A stretch of 64,000 nucleotides of DNA from Alcaligenaceae bacterium (lineage in GTDB: Bacteria > Pseudomonadota > Gammaproteobacteria > Burkholderiales > Burkholderiaceae_B): assembly GCA_013416445.1 (NCBI GenBank), contig JACCER010000001.1, positions 62,001-126,000 of the forward strand, given 5' to 3'. Shown one piece after another: positions 33,985-43,215 of the stretch (its first letter is position 1; every line of letters begins with the position of its first letter). The notes beneath the pieces were generated by a model. The model had not been told where the DNA came from. It searched no databases and saw only the letters and a program-made list of their open reading frames with translations. Both the position numbers and the translations under genes were made by a program.

Positions 33985-36867
33985 TCAAAGCCCCATCACA
34001 TGTTCGTTCTCATGATGCGGCAGCTGAATTTCATGTGCCGGTACGGTTGCCGTTGGGCCGACCAGGTCATGAGCCAGCCCCTTGTACGGAACCCGATCCA
34101 CAGCCTTCGGTAGTGCCTGCATATCGTCGGTGAACACGGTAACGGCATGGCGCTCACGCGAAATGCTGACGTAATACGTATCCTGGACGGTGGTGCGGCT
34201 GAAGCTTTCGGCGTTATAGAAAACCCGGTCGCAGGTCATGCCTTGAGCGCTGTGGGCCGTGGTGGCATAGGCGTGATCCAGGTGCAGGGGCGTGTCGGCG
34301 GGTAGGTTGATTTGTCGGTCGCCGATTCCCAGTGTGACGGCCTGCAGCGTTACAGCAACGACTTCGCAGCGTTGGCCGTTGACTAGGTCCAGGTCCGCAT
34401 TGTTACGGGTGACCCGAACGCGGTCGCCTACAGACAGTTCTGCTTCGTGGGTGTGGTACACCGATAGCTTGCTCATGGTCTTGGGTAGGATTTCGATGGA
34501 TGTGGCCGGGCTGTCGCCGTGTAGCGGCATGACTAATATGCGGTCAGCGCTGCGCTCACATTCCACGACCTGGTATAAATCGCCGCGCAGCAGGCCGCAT
34601 TTGTAGTCCCGTTCAGGCTGGATGATGTCGCCCACCGTGTAGTATTTTGCGCAACGGCGCTGCATTTTCGTTGTGTCGTGGCGTGTAAGCAGGCGAAAGG
34701 TGTGGCCTTTCCCGGTCAGGCCTCGACGCTTGTGGATCATGCTGTTGATGGCTTTACGGGATGCGTTGGTGCCGGTCACAATCAGTGTTTCCGCCTGGTC
34801 AGCGTTTGGTAACGCCACGTATTCTCGGGCAATGGTGTCGTAGCGGGCTGAACTATCACGTATTTTTTGCCCATGCTCGTCTTTTGTGAAGGTGTCGGGT
34901 ATGCAGGCGACTTTATCAACTAGCGCAAGCGATTGGCTGGCCTGGCCAACTGCCGCCAATTCGACCGCACGACGTAGGCGTTCGGATTTCTGGCGCTGGA
35001 TATCGCCCATGATGACGGTTTTCATACCGTGCTCTTGCAATAGCGCGAAGGCACGGCCTGCTTCAACTGCCTTGGTTTGGGCGGTATCGCCCAGGGTAAC
35101 GATTTTTGCGCCGGTCGCCTGTATTCTTGTCAGCAGCTTTTCCATCTGGCGCACGGGAATCGCCCCGGCTTCATCAATCACCACCACCGTTTTTTCTCCC
35201 ATCGTTTCGGTGAAACGTCGTTTATCACTGGCTGTCAGAAATGACGCGACCGTGTTGGCGGCAATGCCGTCTTTGCGCAGGTCATTGATTTGGGTTCCGT
35301 AGGGCGCGAGCGCAACCATGGAATAACTGTGCTCATTCAGTATGCGCTGGGCGCTTTGCAGGGCAAAGGATTTCCCTGTTCCGGCCAGGCCTTGGATACC
35401 GACAATCTGGTCGCGACTGGTTAGCATCAGTGCGACTGCATTGCGCTGTCCCGAGGTCAGTGTGGTTCCGTTCAGCAAGGGTGTGAGCTGTACCGGTTTT
35501 ATGATGGGATCAATGCTGTCACGTCCGGCCTTTTCCAAAGCGATGATGCGCTGTTCTTGCTCCAGCGCCTTTGTGGTGGCGTAGCTGGGCTCGGCGAACA
35601 CAAGCCGACCTTCGTTGATGGCTCGATCCACCACCGGCCAGGCGGCACTGATGTCGTTGCCACGCAGGGTGGCCACCTCTTGCGCCCAGGCTTGTCGGGT
35701 GCGAGGTTCGGCCTGCATGTCAGCGGTGCTGTGGTAGCGGGCGGCGTTGCTTAGCAATTGGCCTTGTCCCAGCCTGCGGCGCAGTGCGTCATAGACGGCA
35801 TCAGGGGGCACGACGCCTTCAGCGTGCGCAATGGCGGTCGCCAGCAGATCGGATCGGCGCATGACGGTTTCGCGTTCCGACAAGTGCCCAATGGCCCAGG
35901 TAAGTGCGGCATCGGCGACGCGCTGTTGAGCGGGGCCGCTGTCAATCTGCCTGTGTGACGCTGATAATTCGGGTGAAAAATGGATTCCAGCCTCACGGGC
36001 TTGTGCGGTCCAGTTGTGATGTGGCTCATTTCGGGTGAAGCCTTTGGCCTTTTGTTGCCGCGTGGCCAGCGTGAGCATCTGCTTTTGCGCATGGCTGGAT
36101 GTTTCCCGATTCAGGCCACGAGCGGCAAGGACAGTTTCAACCTGGCCGCTACGCTTGCTGAATACCTCAATGTGGGCGCGACTGATATGGGCAAGCTCAA
36201 TGTGGTTTTTCTCATAACGTACGTCGTAGCCCAGCTTTTTGACCAGGTGGTCCAACCGTGACATATAGACGGCGTCCTGTAGTTTACGCAGGCCCACGAT
36301 TTGTTCGTTGGATAGCGCCGCCCAGCTGCCATCGGCACGTTGCGTGGCATTCATGATGATGGCATGCGTATGCAGGTTGGGATCAGGCGGGGCTGTGGGC
36401 GTAGGGCGGGCGGTTTCGTGGCGGAACTTGGCAATAATAAGGTTGGTGGTTTGCTCGGTACGGGTCTTGCCGCGTTCCTTCTGGCGAGCCAGTGTCAGGT
36501 GTTTTTCGATGTAATCCAGGGTGTAAGCCACAGCCTGGTCATGGGCGTCGATTAGACGGCCATCGCCGCCCACGAGCGCTTGCAGTGTGATGCTTTTTGG
36601 GGCGCTGATGGTCAGGTCAATACCCGCACGGGATTTTGAATCCTTGCGGATCGAGCGGCCAGCTACGACGCCTTTGCCAAATTCGCCACGCAGCATGGCG
36701 TGAAAGCGCTTGATGTCTACTTCGCCGACAGCGCCCAGCCGTTTAGCCCCAGTGCCGTGCCACATGGCTGCGCCGCCGTCCCGGCTGTAATAGTCGTCGG
36801 CCTGTTCGCCGTAATAGTGGGTGCTGCGGTCGGCCTCGGCACGATGCAGAATGCTGTAAGTGATCAT
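33985..36867 (-). CDS. MobF (TrwC/TraI-like) relaxase-helicase
   Basis: The protein has 960 residues from the ATG at 36867, which overlaps the coupling-protein stop as ATGA. With this start the paired catalytic tyrosines fall at Y18/Y19 and Y26/Y27, as in TrwC, so the longer form starting at 36915 is rejected. The three-histidine metal site ends in DPNLHTH near 160-166. The C-terminal helicase has Walker A GLAGTGKS near 490-500, VVVIDEAGAIP, and a late YATTAHSAQGMT. It would nick oriT and unwind the transferred strand. Confidence 0.93.
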   Translation of the reverse strand: MITYSILHRAEADRSTHYYGEQADDYYSRDGGAAMWHGTGAKRLGAVGEVDIKRFHAMLRGEFGKGVVAGRSIRKDSKSRAGIDLTISAPKSITLQALVGGDGRLIDAHDQAVAYTLDYIEKHLTLARQKERGKTRTEQTTNLIIAKFRHETARPTPTAPPDPNLHTHAIIMNATQRADGSWAALSNEQIVGLRKLQDAVYMSRLDHLVKKLGYDVRYEKNHIELAHISRAHIEVFSKRSGQVETVLAARGLNRETSSHAQKQMLTLATRQQKAKGFTRNEPHHNWTAQAREAGIHFSPELSASHRQIDSGPAQQRVADAALTWAIGHLSERETVMRRSDLLATAIAHAEGVVPPDAVYDALRRRLGQGQLLSNAARYHSTADMQAEPRTRQAWAQEVATLRGNDISAAWPVVDRAINEGRLVFAEPSYATTKALEQEQRIIALEKAGRDSIDPIIKPVQLTPLLNGTTLTSGQRNAVALMLTSRDQIVGIQGLAGTGKSFALQSAQRILNEHSYSMVALAPYGTQINDLRKDGIAANTVASFLTASDKRRFTETMGEKTVVVIDEAGAIPVRQMEKLLTRIQATGAKIVTLGDTAQTKAVEAGRAFALLQEHGMKTVIMGDIQRQKSERLRRAVELAAVGQASQSLALVDKVACIPDTFTKDEHGQKIRDSSARYDTIAREYVALPNADQAETLIVTGTNASRKAINSMIHKRRGLTGKGHTFRLLTRHDTTKMQRRCAKYYTVGDIIQPERDYKCGLLRGDLYQVVECERSADRILVMPLHGDSPATSIEILPKTMSKLSVYHTHEAELSVGDRVRVTRNNADLDLVNGQRCEVVAVTLQAVTLGIGDRQINLPADTPLHLDHAYATTAHSAQGMTCDRVFYNAESFSRTTVQDTYYVSISRERHAVTVFTDDMQALPKAVDRVPYKGLAHDLVGPTATVPAHEIQLPHHENEHVMGL

Positions 36868-38441
36868 GGTGTGTTCCGGGGTGGGGTGATGCGCTGCAGT
36901 TGGGCAGACTCGCAAAATGGCTCAGTACGCTGTGGGAAGGACTGGTATTGCATGGATACTTTGGCGATGGGATGATCGCCAGCGAAAGCGACGTAGCCTG
37001 TAAGCTCTTCAAACGACTGTATTTCCGAGGGTGTGACGACACGCTCGACGGTGCGATTGACGCGGTCAGAGGTGTTACGGTGATCCACCGAGCGTGAAAC
37101 GCTGTATTCAGGGCGTTCTACTTCGTGTTCGCCAAGGCTTTTGCTCATGTCTTCAGCGGTCTGAGGGTCGGTTCTTGAGCCACCCAGTACGACCAGGTTA
37201 CGAAAGGAAGCGCGGATGGTTTGTGCCATCGTGCGCCCGTAGATATATTCCAGCTGGGACGTACTTTGCAGACCTGCAACAATCCGAAGCCCGTTTTTTC
37301 GTCCTTTGGTAAGGCCTGCCTCAAGCGAAGGCAAGGCTTCAAGGCTGGCCAGCTCGTCAATGAACAGCCACCAGCGTCGGTTTGAATCCTCGCGCATCGA
37401 CAGGATGGCCGTGATGAAGACATCGGCCCAGGACGACACGAGCGGTTTCATGGCGCTGGCCATATCTTCACGCCAGTTGATGTACAGGTTGCCGCCATCG
37501 GGATCATCCAGCCAGTCGCGGATCGAGAACCCGCCCGTTTTCATGCTGGTATGCTCCGACAGCTTGTTTGACAACACGAACCTGGCCGAGGACAAGGCCT
37601 TGCTGGCTTCACTTGATCCCGTAAAAAGCGATTCAGCAAGCGTGCCTTCCAGGAACTGTTTCAGCACTTTGGGGTCTTCGATGGTGCACAGGCGAAACAG
37701 ATCCATAACGCTTGTCCGCGCAGGGTCAACGGAATAGAGTTTTCTAGCCGTTTCACGTAGCAGCAGGCGACCAAAGTCGTTCCATTCTTCAGAGACCTTG
37801 TCTTGGCTCATGGGCACCATCGAATGCGCCAGGCGTTTCCAGTCGTATTCGGCGCGAATTTCGTTGAAAAAACTCCATCCCTGACTGCGTGAGTCGTACG
37901 GGTTCAGGATGATATCGCCGGGCTTCCAGAATTTACTCAGCATGTCGCCATTGGGGTCGATAACGATCATGCGGTCGGCACGCTTGCGCACCGAGGCGAC
38001 CAGGCTACGCAAGAGCACCGACTTGCCAGAGCCGGTTGCGCCGCCGATCATCAGGTGCAGGCTTTCTAGATAGGTCGGCATGGGGATACCGGCAACATTG
38101 GCCTGGTTGCGGCCCGGTTCGTTGCATAAGCGTGCAAGTTTGGCTGCTGTTACAGAACGGGTGCCCCGGATGAATCGCCGGTAGCCCGCACCGTCAAACC
38201 CGTCGGTGTGTATTGCCCGACCGATGTACACAATCAAGGCTAATGCCGTTACCAAACCTGCTCCCAACGCGATGTACAGGGCGGGGTAGCGCGGGGTCAC
38301 GGTGATGAAATGCCAAGTGGCGGCCCAGTTCCAGTGATTCAGGGCCATGCCGCTTTGCCAGCTTGCGGTCAGCGCCCAGAATCCGGCTGGAAAGACAAGC
38401 ATAAATAGGGCGGCGAGCCGCCGCTTGGTGATGGGTGACAT
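36864..38441 (-). CDS. Type IV coupling protein (TrwB/TraD-like)
   Basis: The protein has 525 residues. Two N-terminal membrane segments (about 10-30 and 52-73) precede Walker A GATGSGKS at 134-141, a DPNGDMLSKFW element, and Walker B WWLFIDELASL. The protein pumps the relaxase-DNA complex to the VirB channel. It sits directly upstream of the relaxase and overlaps it by 4 bases, as trwB does before trwC. Confidence 0.92.
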   Translation of the reverse strand: MSPITKRRLAALFMLVFPAGFWALTASWQSGMALNHWNWAATWHFITVTPRYPALYIALGAGLVTALALIVYIGRAIHTDGFDGAGYRRFIRGTRSVTAAKLARLCNEPGRNQANVAGIPMPTYLESLHLMIGGATGSGKSVLLRSLVASVRKRADRMIVIDPNGDMLSKFWKPGDIILNPYDSRSQGWSFFNEIRAEYDWKRLAHSMVPMSQDKVSEEWNDFGRLLLRETARKLYSVDPARTSVMDLFRLCTIEDPKVLKQFLEGTLAESLFTGSSEASKALSSARFVLSNKLSEHTSMKTGGFSIRDWLDDPDGGNLYINWREDMASAMKPLVSSWADVFITAILSMREDSNRRWWLFIDELASLEALPSLEAGLTKGRKNGLRIVAGLQSTSQLEYIYGRTMAQTIRASFRNLVVLGGSRTDPQTAEDMSKSLGEHEVERPEYSVSRSVDHRNTSDRVNRTVERVVTPSEIQSFEELTGYVAFAGDHPIAKVSMQYQSFPQRTEPFCESAQLQRITPPRNTP

Positions 38442-38480
38442 GGGTGATCCTTGTTGATGACAACGGGTGAGGTGTGCTGG

Positions 38481-38963
38481 TCAATATCCCCAGTACCGAC
38501 CTAGGGCGATCCCGGCGAGCAGGCCGCCGACGATGCCTGCTACGGCTCCAACCAGCAAGGCGATGAAAGCCATTTTGCGCACAGATAAATGGGCGATATG
38601 CGCATAGCGGGCGCTGGATTTGGCAAGACTGCGTAACGGTTTTTGAAGATCAGCCATGGCCGTTATCGTGGCTTTTGCCGCTTCTGCATTGAGTTGCCTG
38701 CCGGTGTGCTCCATCGTTGCTTGCAGTTGCTTGTCCAGGGCTATGGGTAGGTTTGTGCAGGCTTTGACCATGCCCTCGGCCCGCGCACTGGCTTCGAGCA
38801 GTTGTGTGGCCGTAGTGGCTTGTGCGGCAGTGACTTGTTCAATGCGTGTGGTAAGCCCCGCCACTTCGCCTAGTACCTCCTGGTACAGGAAGTCGAGTTT
38901 GGTACGTGTGGGGTTGCGTTCCTCAATCATGGGCGGAACCCTTGTGTATTGAGGTGGCATCAT
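38481..38963 (-). CDS. Small membrane protein of the transfer region (TraM/StbC-like position)
   Basis: The protein has 160 residues. A central coiled-coil-like stretch (about 25-110, rich in A, T, E and Q) is followed by one C-terminal membrane segment (FIALLVGAVAGIVGGLLAGIA). I do not recognise a named family with certainty. Its position between a ParA-like gene and the coupling protein suggests a role in transfer or plasmid positioning. The first 41 bases overlap the ParA-like gene; a start at the second or later Met would shorten this. Confidence 0.6.
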   Translation of the reverse strand: MMPPQYTRVPPMIEERNPTRTKLDFLYQEVLGEVAGLTTRIEQVTAAQATTATQLLEASARAEGMVKACTNLPIALDKQLQATMEHTGRQLNAEAAKATITAMADLQKPLRSLAKSSARYAHIAHLSVRKMAFIALLVGAVAGIVGGLLAGIALGRYWGY

Positions 38964-39666
38964 TAAACAGGGCCGAGAAGGCGGCGTTTAGCTGCCTGTC
39001 CACTGGGCGAGCCAAGGCGCGAAGCGCGTGCATATTGCTTAGCTGTGCAATGCGATCCCGGTCTGTCGGGTCGGCCTGGCGCAGCAGGGTGCGGTAGTCG
39101 GTCTGGTCTGCCAGCACATCCGAAATCGTGCAGCGGGCGTTGGCCAATAGCTCGAACACCTCGTTTTCGTAGATCGCCGCGTGTGGGTTTGCGATGAAGT
39201 CGCCCGTTTTTTCGGCATACGCGATGATGGGTAAGAACTCGTCTTCTACGTTGCTGTCTACGCGGTTGAACAGCACACGGATGCGATCCGGTGCCACCCC
39301 TAGCTCGGCCAGTGCGGCAACCGTTTTGATGGTTTCTCTCTGTGCTTTGCCGGTATTGATGACTGGGAGGGCGAAGTAATCCAGTTCCTCGTAGGCATCT
39401 TCGTACCGATTCATGTGGGCCAGGAAGTCCTCAATGTTGCTTGCGCCAACATCAACGATGGCATCCTGCAGCATCAGCAATTCACGAAACAGCTTGCCAA
39501 ACTGTTCGCCGCGCAGCTGGTCGATATCCAGCCCCAGGTCGGCGGCGGTTTCGTTGGTGGATTCAATTGCAAAAATGCGTGCGTTGTTCATGCGGGGAGC
39601 CAGCAGGTGAGAAGCGGCGACGGTCTTGCCGACCGATCCTGTGTAATTCAAAACAGCGACTTTCAT
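38923..39666 (-). CDS. ParA-like ATPase (StbB-like)
   Basis: The protein has 247 residues. The N-terminus MKVAVLNYTGSVGKTVAAS has a deviant Walker A in which the first conserved lysine position of ParA proteins is replaced (GSVGKT). VIVDVGA-type and LFNRVD segments follow, as in MinD/ParA folds. The small size and position upstream of coupling-protein and relaxase genes match StbB of IncW-type plasmids, which helps plasmid stability and conjugation. No ParB homologue lies beside it. Confidence 0.77.
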   Translation of the reverse strand: MKVAVLNYTGSVGKTVAASHLLAPRMNNARIFAIESTNETAADLGLDIDQLRGEQFGKLFRELLMLQDAIVDVGASNIEDFLAHMNRYEDAYEELDYFALPVINTGKAQRETIKTVAALAELGVAPDRIRVLFNRVDSNVEDEFLPIIAYAEKTGDFIANPHAAIYENEVFELLANARCTISDVLADQTDYRTLLRQADPTDRDRIAQLSNMHALRALARPVDRQLNAAFSALFNDATSIHKGSAHD

Positions 39667-39672
39667 GGGGTA

Positions 39673-40143
39673 TTACTCCTGGTTTTGTTGCGGGTTGTTG
39701 GTGTGAGGTGCGTGCTGTTCACGTTTTAGTTTCCGACTGGCTTCGCCCTCTCGACGCAAGGCGTCGAGGTCGATTTTCATGTCCCTGATCTTGCGCAGAT
39801 CAGCTGGGGTTTCGATGCGGTCTGGTCGTCCAGTAACGGCCTGCTTATCAGGTGATAATTGTGCTTTGGTGGCTGCCGTCCGAAGCGGTGCGGGCGCTGG
39901 TGAGGTTGTGGGTTGGGTGATCCGTGTTTTGCGCCAGCGGTACAGGGCGGATTCAAGCATCCGGTGTTTGACGGTCAGGCCCGCGCCTTCCAGGTCGTCG
40001 AGGATGGCGGAGTAGGGCGATCCGGCGTTGATGCGTTCGTGGATACGTGGAAGCAGAGGCCGTAATCGAGCCGAGAGGCTGGCGCGGGGGTCTGTGCGGT
40101 CGAGCGCGGCCTGGAACTCTGCAACGTAGCGGTCTAGTTCCAT
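39673..40143 (-). CDS. Hypothetical plasmid protein, possible DNA-binding partner of the ParA-like ATPase
   Basis: The protein has 156 residues. The N-terminal 75 residues look helical (MELDRYVAEFQAALDR, then IHERINAGSPYSAILDDLEGAGL, a possible helix-turn-helix). The C-terminal half is proline/threonine-rich and then highly charged, which suggests a flexible tail. It ends 6 bases before the ParA-like gene and overlaps the upstream small gene by 10 bases, so the three probably form a stability operon like stbA-stbB-stbC. I cannot assign a family. Confidence 0.55.
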   Translation of the reverse strand: MELDRYVAEFQAALDRTDPRASLSARLRPLLPRIHERINAGSPYSAILDDLEGAGLTVKHRMLESALYRWRKTRITQPTTSPAPAPLRTAATKAQLSPDKQAVTGRPDRIETPADLRKIRDMKIDLDALRREGEASRKLKREQHAPHTNNPQQNQE

Positions 40144-40403
40144 GCCTGCTCACCAGGCTCACGGAATGGCTGGGGCTCCGCTTCTGCGGACGCCTTTTGC
40201 CGACCGTATTCTTGGGAAATTTCTGGGAGTCGCGCTGACCAGTTTGGACCGATGCGGTCCAGTGCCTGGGCGACGGTGTAACCCATTTCGGCGATCCAGT
40301 CGGTACGGTTCAGAACCAGCGCGGCAATCAACGCCTCACCCGTGGATAGCGTGCCACGATTTCCGTTTGCGGCATCGCGTATTTTTGAAAGAATGGTTTG
40401 CAT
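40134..40403 (-). CDS. Small hypothetical protein at the head of the Stb-like operon
   Basis: The protein has 89 residues from the ATG at 40403, which is preceded by AAAGGAGC seven bases upstream; the longer reading from 40472 has no ribosome site. The sequence NRGTLSTGEALIAALVLNRTDWIAEMGYTVAQALDRIG is paraphrased here as a helical, alanine-rich core that resembles no family I can name. It is the first gene downstream of the iteron region and may be the operon's regulator. Confidence 0.55.
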   Translation of the reverse strand: MQTILSKIRDAANGNRGTLSTGEALIAALVLNRTDWIAEMGYTVAQALDRIGPNWSARLPEISQEYGRQKASAEAEPQPFREPGEQAWN

Positions 40404-40539
40404 ATAAAAGCTCCTTTTATTGCCGAACCAAAACCCGCGTAAGCGGGTCCGGTGCGAGGTGGGATCGTGCATTTCAGTGCGTGGCTAGGCGATTGCCTTT
40501 GAGCACGTTGAGGTGTCAACAGTGCTTGTTACTGAAATG

Positions 40540-40790
40540 TAATTTTTGATTTTCGGCTGTTGTGTTATCCACAAGCCTTTGGGGTAGAAGAAAAGGTAGA
40601 AGAAAGATAGAAGGAAATGAAATCTCTTGAGAGTCTTTATTTATGCGGGTTTCAAGAAGTTATTTGCGATGCTGTTACGATAAAGCGCGATGCTATTACG
40701 ACAAGCCGCGATGTTGTTACGATGCGGGCGCGATGCTATTACGATGGGTAAATTGAGTTATCCACAGCGTGATATTGCTGTTTTTGGGAT
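40540..40790. other. oriV: Iteron-type plasmid replication origin (oriV)
   Basis: Four direct repeats of GCGATGYTRTTACGA lie at 40666-40680, 40687-40701, 40708-40722 and 40730-40744, spaced 21, 21 and 22 bases, about two helical turns each. Perfect consensus DnaA boxes, TTATCCACA, flank them at 40565-40573 and 40758-40766. A purine-rich A+T segment with repeated TAGAAG words (about 40584-40615) lies between the first DnaA box and the iterons and could be the melting region. The initiator gene ends 8 bases to the right. Confidence 0.85.
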
Positions 40791-40797
40791 GTTTCAC

Positions 40798-41712
40798 TTA
40801 CCGATTTAGACGCATCCAAACCGCCTGCAGTTGGTTTTTACTGCTGGTTTCGATACGGGGGTTCGCAATAATTTCCAGCTTTTCAAGCTCCAGAAGAGAG
40901 CGCTCCAGAGAAGCTCGAAAATCCCGTATACGTCCGGTGTATTGCGCTCGTTCTTTGAGGATATCCAGGCTGTATTTTTGGATTTCATCGGCGGAGGTTC
41001 CAATAAGCCGTTGTAGGCTTTTGGACAGGTCGTGACGCATGCGCAGGCGTTTTTCCCAATCCACTAACGCGTATTCGCGATTGCTGAAAATCTGTGCCCA
41101 GCGCGGGTCTACATACAAGGTGTAAACACCGTTAGCTTCGTTGTAGTCAAAGCCGCCTATCATGGCCAATACCCGCGCCGAAGGATGGTTGCCATAGCTG
41201 TATTTGACGCTGCCATCCTTGCGCTTGGCTTCAATCGAAATGATGAAACGGGCCAGGTCTTTCATGCCTTGGTGCAGCCAGTTGTAACTGGCCCCGCTGG
41301 TGTTTCTGCCCATGCCGCGCAGAAAATCCGCTCGGTTGATGACGGGTTGATCGCCGAGTAGGGCGGTGGTTTGTAGAAACATGGCGTGCATCCAGATATC
41401 GGCATGATCTTCGGACAGTTGCTTGCCGGAGCCTTTGAGCAGGATGTTATTCCCAGTAAGGAATACGGTTTCATCGTGCAATGGTCGCCATCCGCGACGA
41501 ACCGGCGCAAAAATTGCACTGCGAGCAATGTAGTTGGGTATGGCCCGTACATTTTCAGATAGTCCCGGTAGGACTAGGGGAACGGGCGTGTTGGCTTCTT
41601 TCTCGGCGGCTGCGGCAAGGGATTCAGCTGCTTTTTTATGGGCAAATTCCATGGCCGTGGATAGACGATGCAGGTTTGTGGCTCGTGGAAAGGGGAGGCG
41701 TGGGTTATTCAT
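40798..41712 (-). CDS. trfA: TrfA-type replication initiator
   Basis: The protein has 304 residues. The middle reads PNYIARSAIFAPVRRG, followed by a GNNILLKGSGKQLSEDHADIWM block and winged-helix-like segments, matching the TrfA family of broad-host-range plasmids. The C-terminus ends in NQLQAVWMRLNR. The protein should bind the iterons just beyond its stop and open the origin with DnaA. The reading frame is intact, so the module could still replicate. Confidence 0.88.
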   Translation of the reverse strand: MNNPRLPFPRATNLHRLSTAMEFAHKKAAESLAAAAEKEANTPVPLVLPGLSENVRAIPNYIARSAIFAPVRRGWRPLHDETVFLTGNNILLKGSGKQLSEDHADIWMHAMFLQTTALLGDQPVINRADFLRGMGRNTSGASYNWLHQGMKDLARFIISIEAKRKDGSVKYSYGNHPSARVLAMIGGFDYNEANGVYTLYVDPRWAQIFSNREYALVDWEKRLRMRHDLSKSLQRLIGTSADEIQKYSLDILKERAQYTGRIRDFRASLERSLLELEKLEIIANPRIETSSKNQLQAVWMRLNR

Positions 41713-41903
41713 GCGCGATGATTCCGTGCAGGTGCGCGGGGATAAGCCCGCGCCAAGGCATGCGCTGCCTATCCCTTGTTACGCGTGAAAGGACGTGCCG
41801 CACAACCAGTGACAAGCGTCAGCGATGCGGCGTGTGTCTGATCAATGGGATAGGCTGGGCAGCAATGGCCTGGCTGGCCTGACTGCGGCTTGGCTGCTGG
41901 ATA

Positions 41904-42176
41904 TCAGCTGCTTCTTAGCAGTTTCTGGGCGAGCCGCTGAATGGGCTTTGCAGGGCGTAGCCCTGGCAGACTGTGGCGTTTGAAGAATTCGCGGCGTACG
42001 GCCTTCCAGCATTTATATCGGTGCCCTTGGCGTGGAATCTGCCACGGGTAGGCGGCATCAATGTCGGCGGCAATTTGGTCGGAGGTTTTGCACTGAGCCA
42101 TGCCTTCGTTATAAGTCTTTTGCATGACGCTGTAGGCAATCGCGCGAAAGCCAACACCCTCGTGTGGTTCAGCCAT
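41904..42176 (-). CDS. Small hypothetical protein after virB11
   Basis: The protein has 90 residues, basic towards the C-terminus (KCWKAVRREFFKRH, then KPIQRLAQKLLRSS). It contains two cysteines and a possible DNA-binding helical part. It overlaps the virB11 3' end by 8 bases and is therefore the last gene of the VirB operon, 191 bases before the initiator gene. I do not recognise the family. Confidence 0.6.
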   Translation of the reverse strand: MAEPHEGVGFRAIAYSVMQKTYNEGMAQCKTSDQIAADIDAAYPWQIPRQGHRYKCWKAVRREFFKRHSLPGLRPAKPIQRLAQKLLRSS

Positions 42177-43215
42177 AAAGGTTTCCTTGGTTAGAGGTCG
42201 CCAACGTGCGCCGACGCGGTTCGTACCAGACCTGGGTGAGGCGGTAATGCTCGTAATACAGCACGATGTCCACCGTATGGGTCAAGAAATCTCGAATGGT
42301 ATTCAGATCAAGCTGCCCGCCCGTGGGCGATTGCTTAATCAGCGTAACCAGCCGGTCGTAGGTGTCGGCGGCGCTGTTGGCGTGGGTTGTTGTGATGGAA
42401 CCGGGATGGCCGGTGTTCAATGCCGCCAAGTATTCCCAAGCTTCCGCACCGCGTAGTTCAGCCAAAAAAATTCGATCAGGTGTCAGCCGCATGCAGGCGG
42501 CAATGCAGTCCATGGCGGTGACGCGGCCACGGGTGCCGCCGTACATCATGTGGACTCGGTTGGGGTGATTAGGCAGCACCAGCTCGTGAACGTCTTCGAT
42601 GGTGATCAGGCGCTCGTTTAGCGGTACACGTTCGATCAGCGATCGGGCAAAGGTGGTTTTTCCTGATCCAGTGGCACCGGCAATAACGATGTTGCGTCGT
42701 GCTTGCACGGCCTCATGCAAAAACTCAACCATGCGCCCGGTATTTTTAAGGGTCAATAACCGGTGATCTGTTGGCATCAGGCCATCGGCACAAACCTCGT
42801 TGGCGCTACCGTGAACATGATCAAAAGCGCCGTCTGCCTCCAGATCGTCCAGGGTTTTAACCACCTGGGTATGCTTACGGATGTTCATGGCGATGGTGCC
42901 GTCCAGACAGGCGGGTGGCTGGATGATCTGCCCGCGTTCACCGTCGGGCAGAACAACTGACAGGATGGGTGCTGTACCCAGCTTGTTGTAGACAGTCAGG
43001 GCATTGGCCAAGGCTGCCAGGTGATCGTAGGTTAAGGCGGGGCATTGTTGCTGATGCCAGGCCCCGGCCTGTCGGGTGAAAAGCTCGCTAGGGCGTACGA
43101 TGGCCAGCTCGGTAATGGCAGGGTCATCCAGATAGGGCGCAATGGGCCGCAAGAACGTGCGTGCTGAAATGGCCCTATCGAAGGGAATGGTAGTTTGAGG
43201 CGGGTTTAAGGTCAT
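42169..43215 (-). CDS. virB11: VirB11-type secretion ATPase
   Basis: The protein has 348 residues from the ATG at 43215 (MTLNPPQ); a longer reading would lie deep inside virB10. It is a hexameric traffic ATPase. Walker A GATGSGKTT lies near 178, an Asp-box ITIEDVHEL follows, and then LRGAEAWEYLAALNTGHPGS with the His box TTTHAN. It powers pilus assembly and substrate transfer at the inner membrane with VirB4. The start overlaps virB10 by 41 bases. Confidence 0.93.
   Translation of the reverse strand: MTLNPPQTTIPFDRAISARTFLRPIAPYLDDPAITELAIVRPSELFTRQAGAWHQQQCPALTYDHLAALANALTVYNKLGTAPILSVVLPDGERGQIIQPPACLDGTIAMNIRKHTQVVKTLDDLEADGAFDHVHGSANEVCADGLMPTDHRLLTLKNTGRMVEFLHEAVQARRNIVIAGATGSGKTTFARSLIERVPLNERLITIEDVHELVLPNHPNRVHMMYGGTRGRVTAMDCIAACMRLTPDRIFLAELRGAEAWEYLAALNTGHPGSITTTHANSAADTYDRLVTLIKQSPTGGQLDLNTIRDFLTHTVDIVLYYEHYRLTQVWYEPRRRTLATSNQGNLYG

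Noticed and set aside
36868-36915. Upstream extension of the relaxase N-terminus by 16 residues
   Set aside because: It lies inside the coupling-protein gene, and the start at 36867 gives an ATGA overlap and puts the catalytic tyrosines at positions 18 and 26, as in TrwC.
40666-40744. Short regular repeats as a possible CRISPR array
   Set aside because: The repeats are 15 bases with 6-7-base gaps, next to DnaA boxes and an initiator gene; this is an iteron array. No cas genes are seen.
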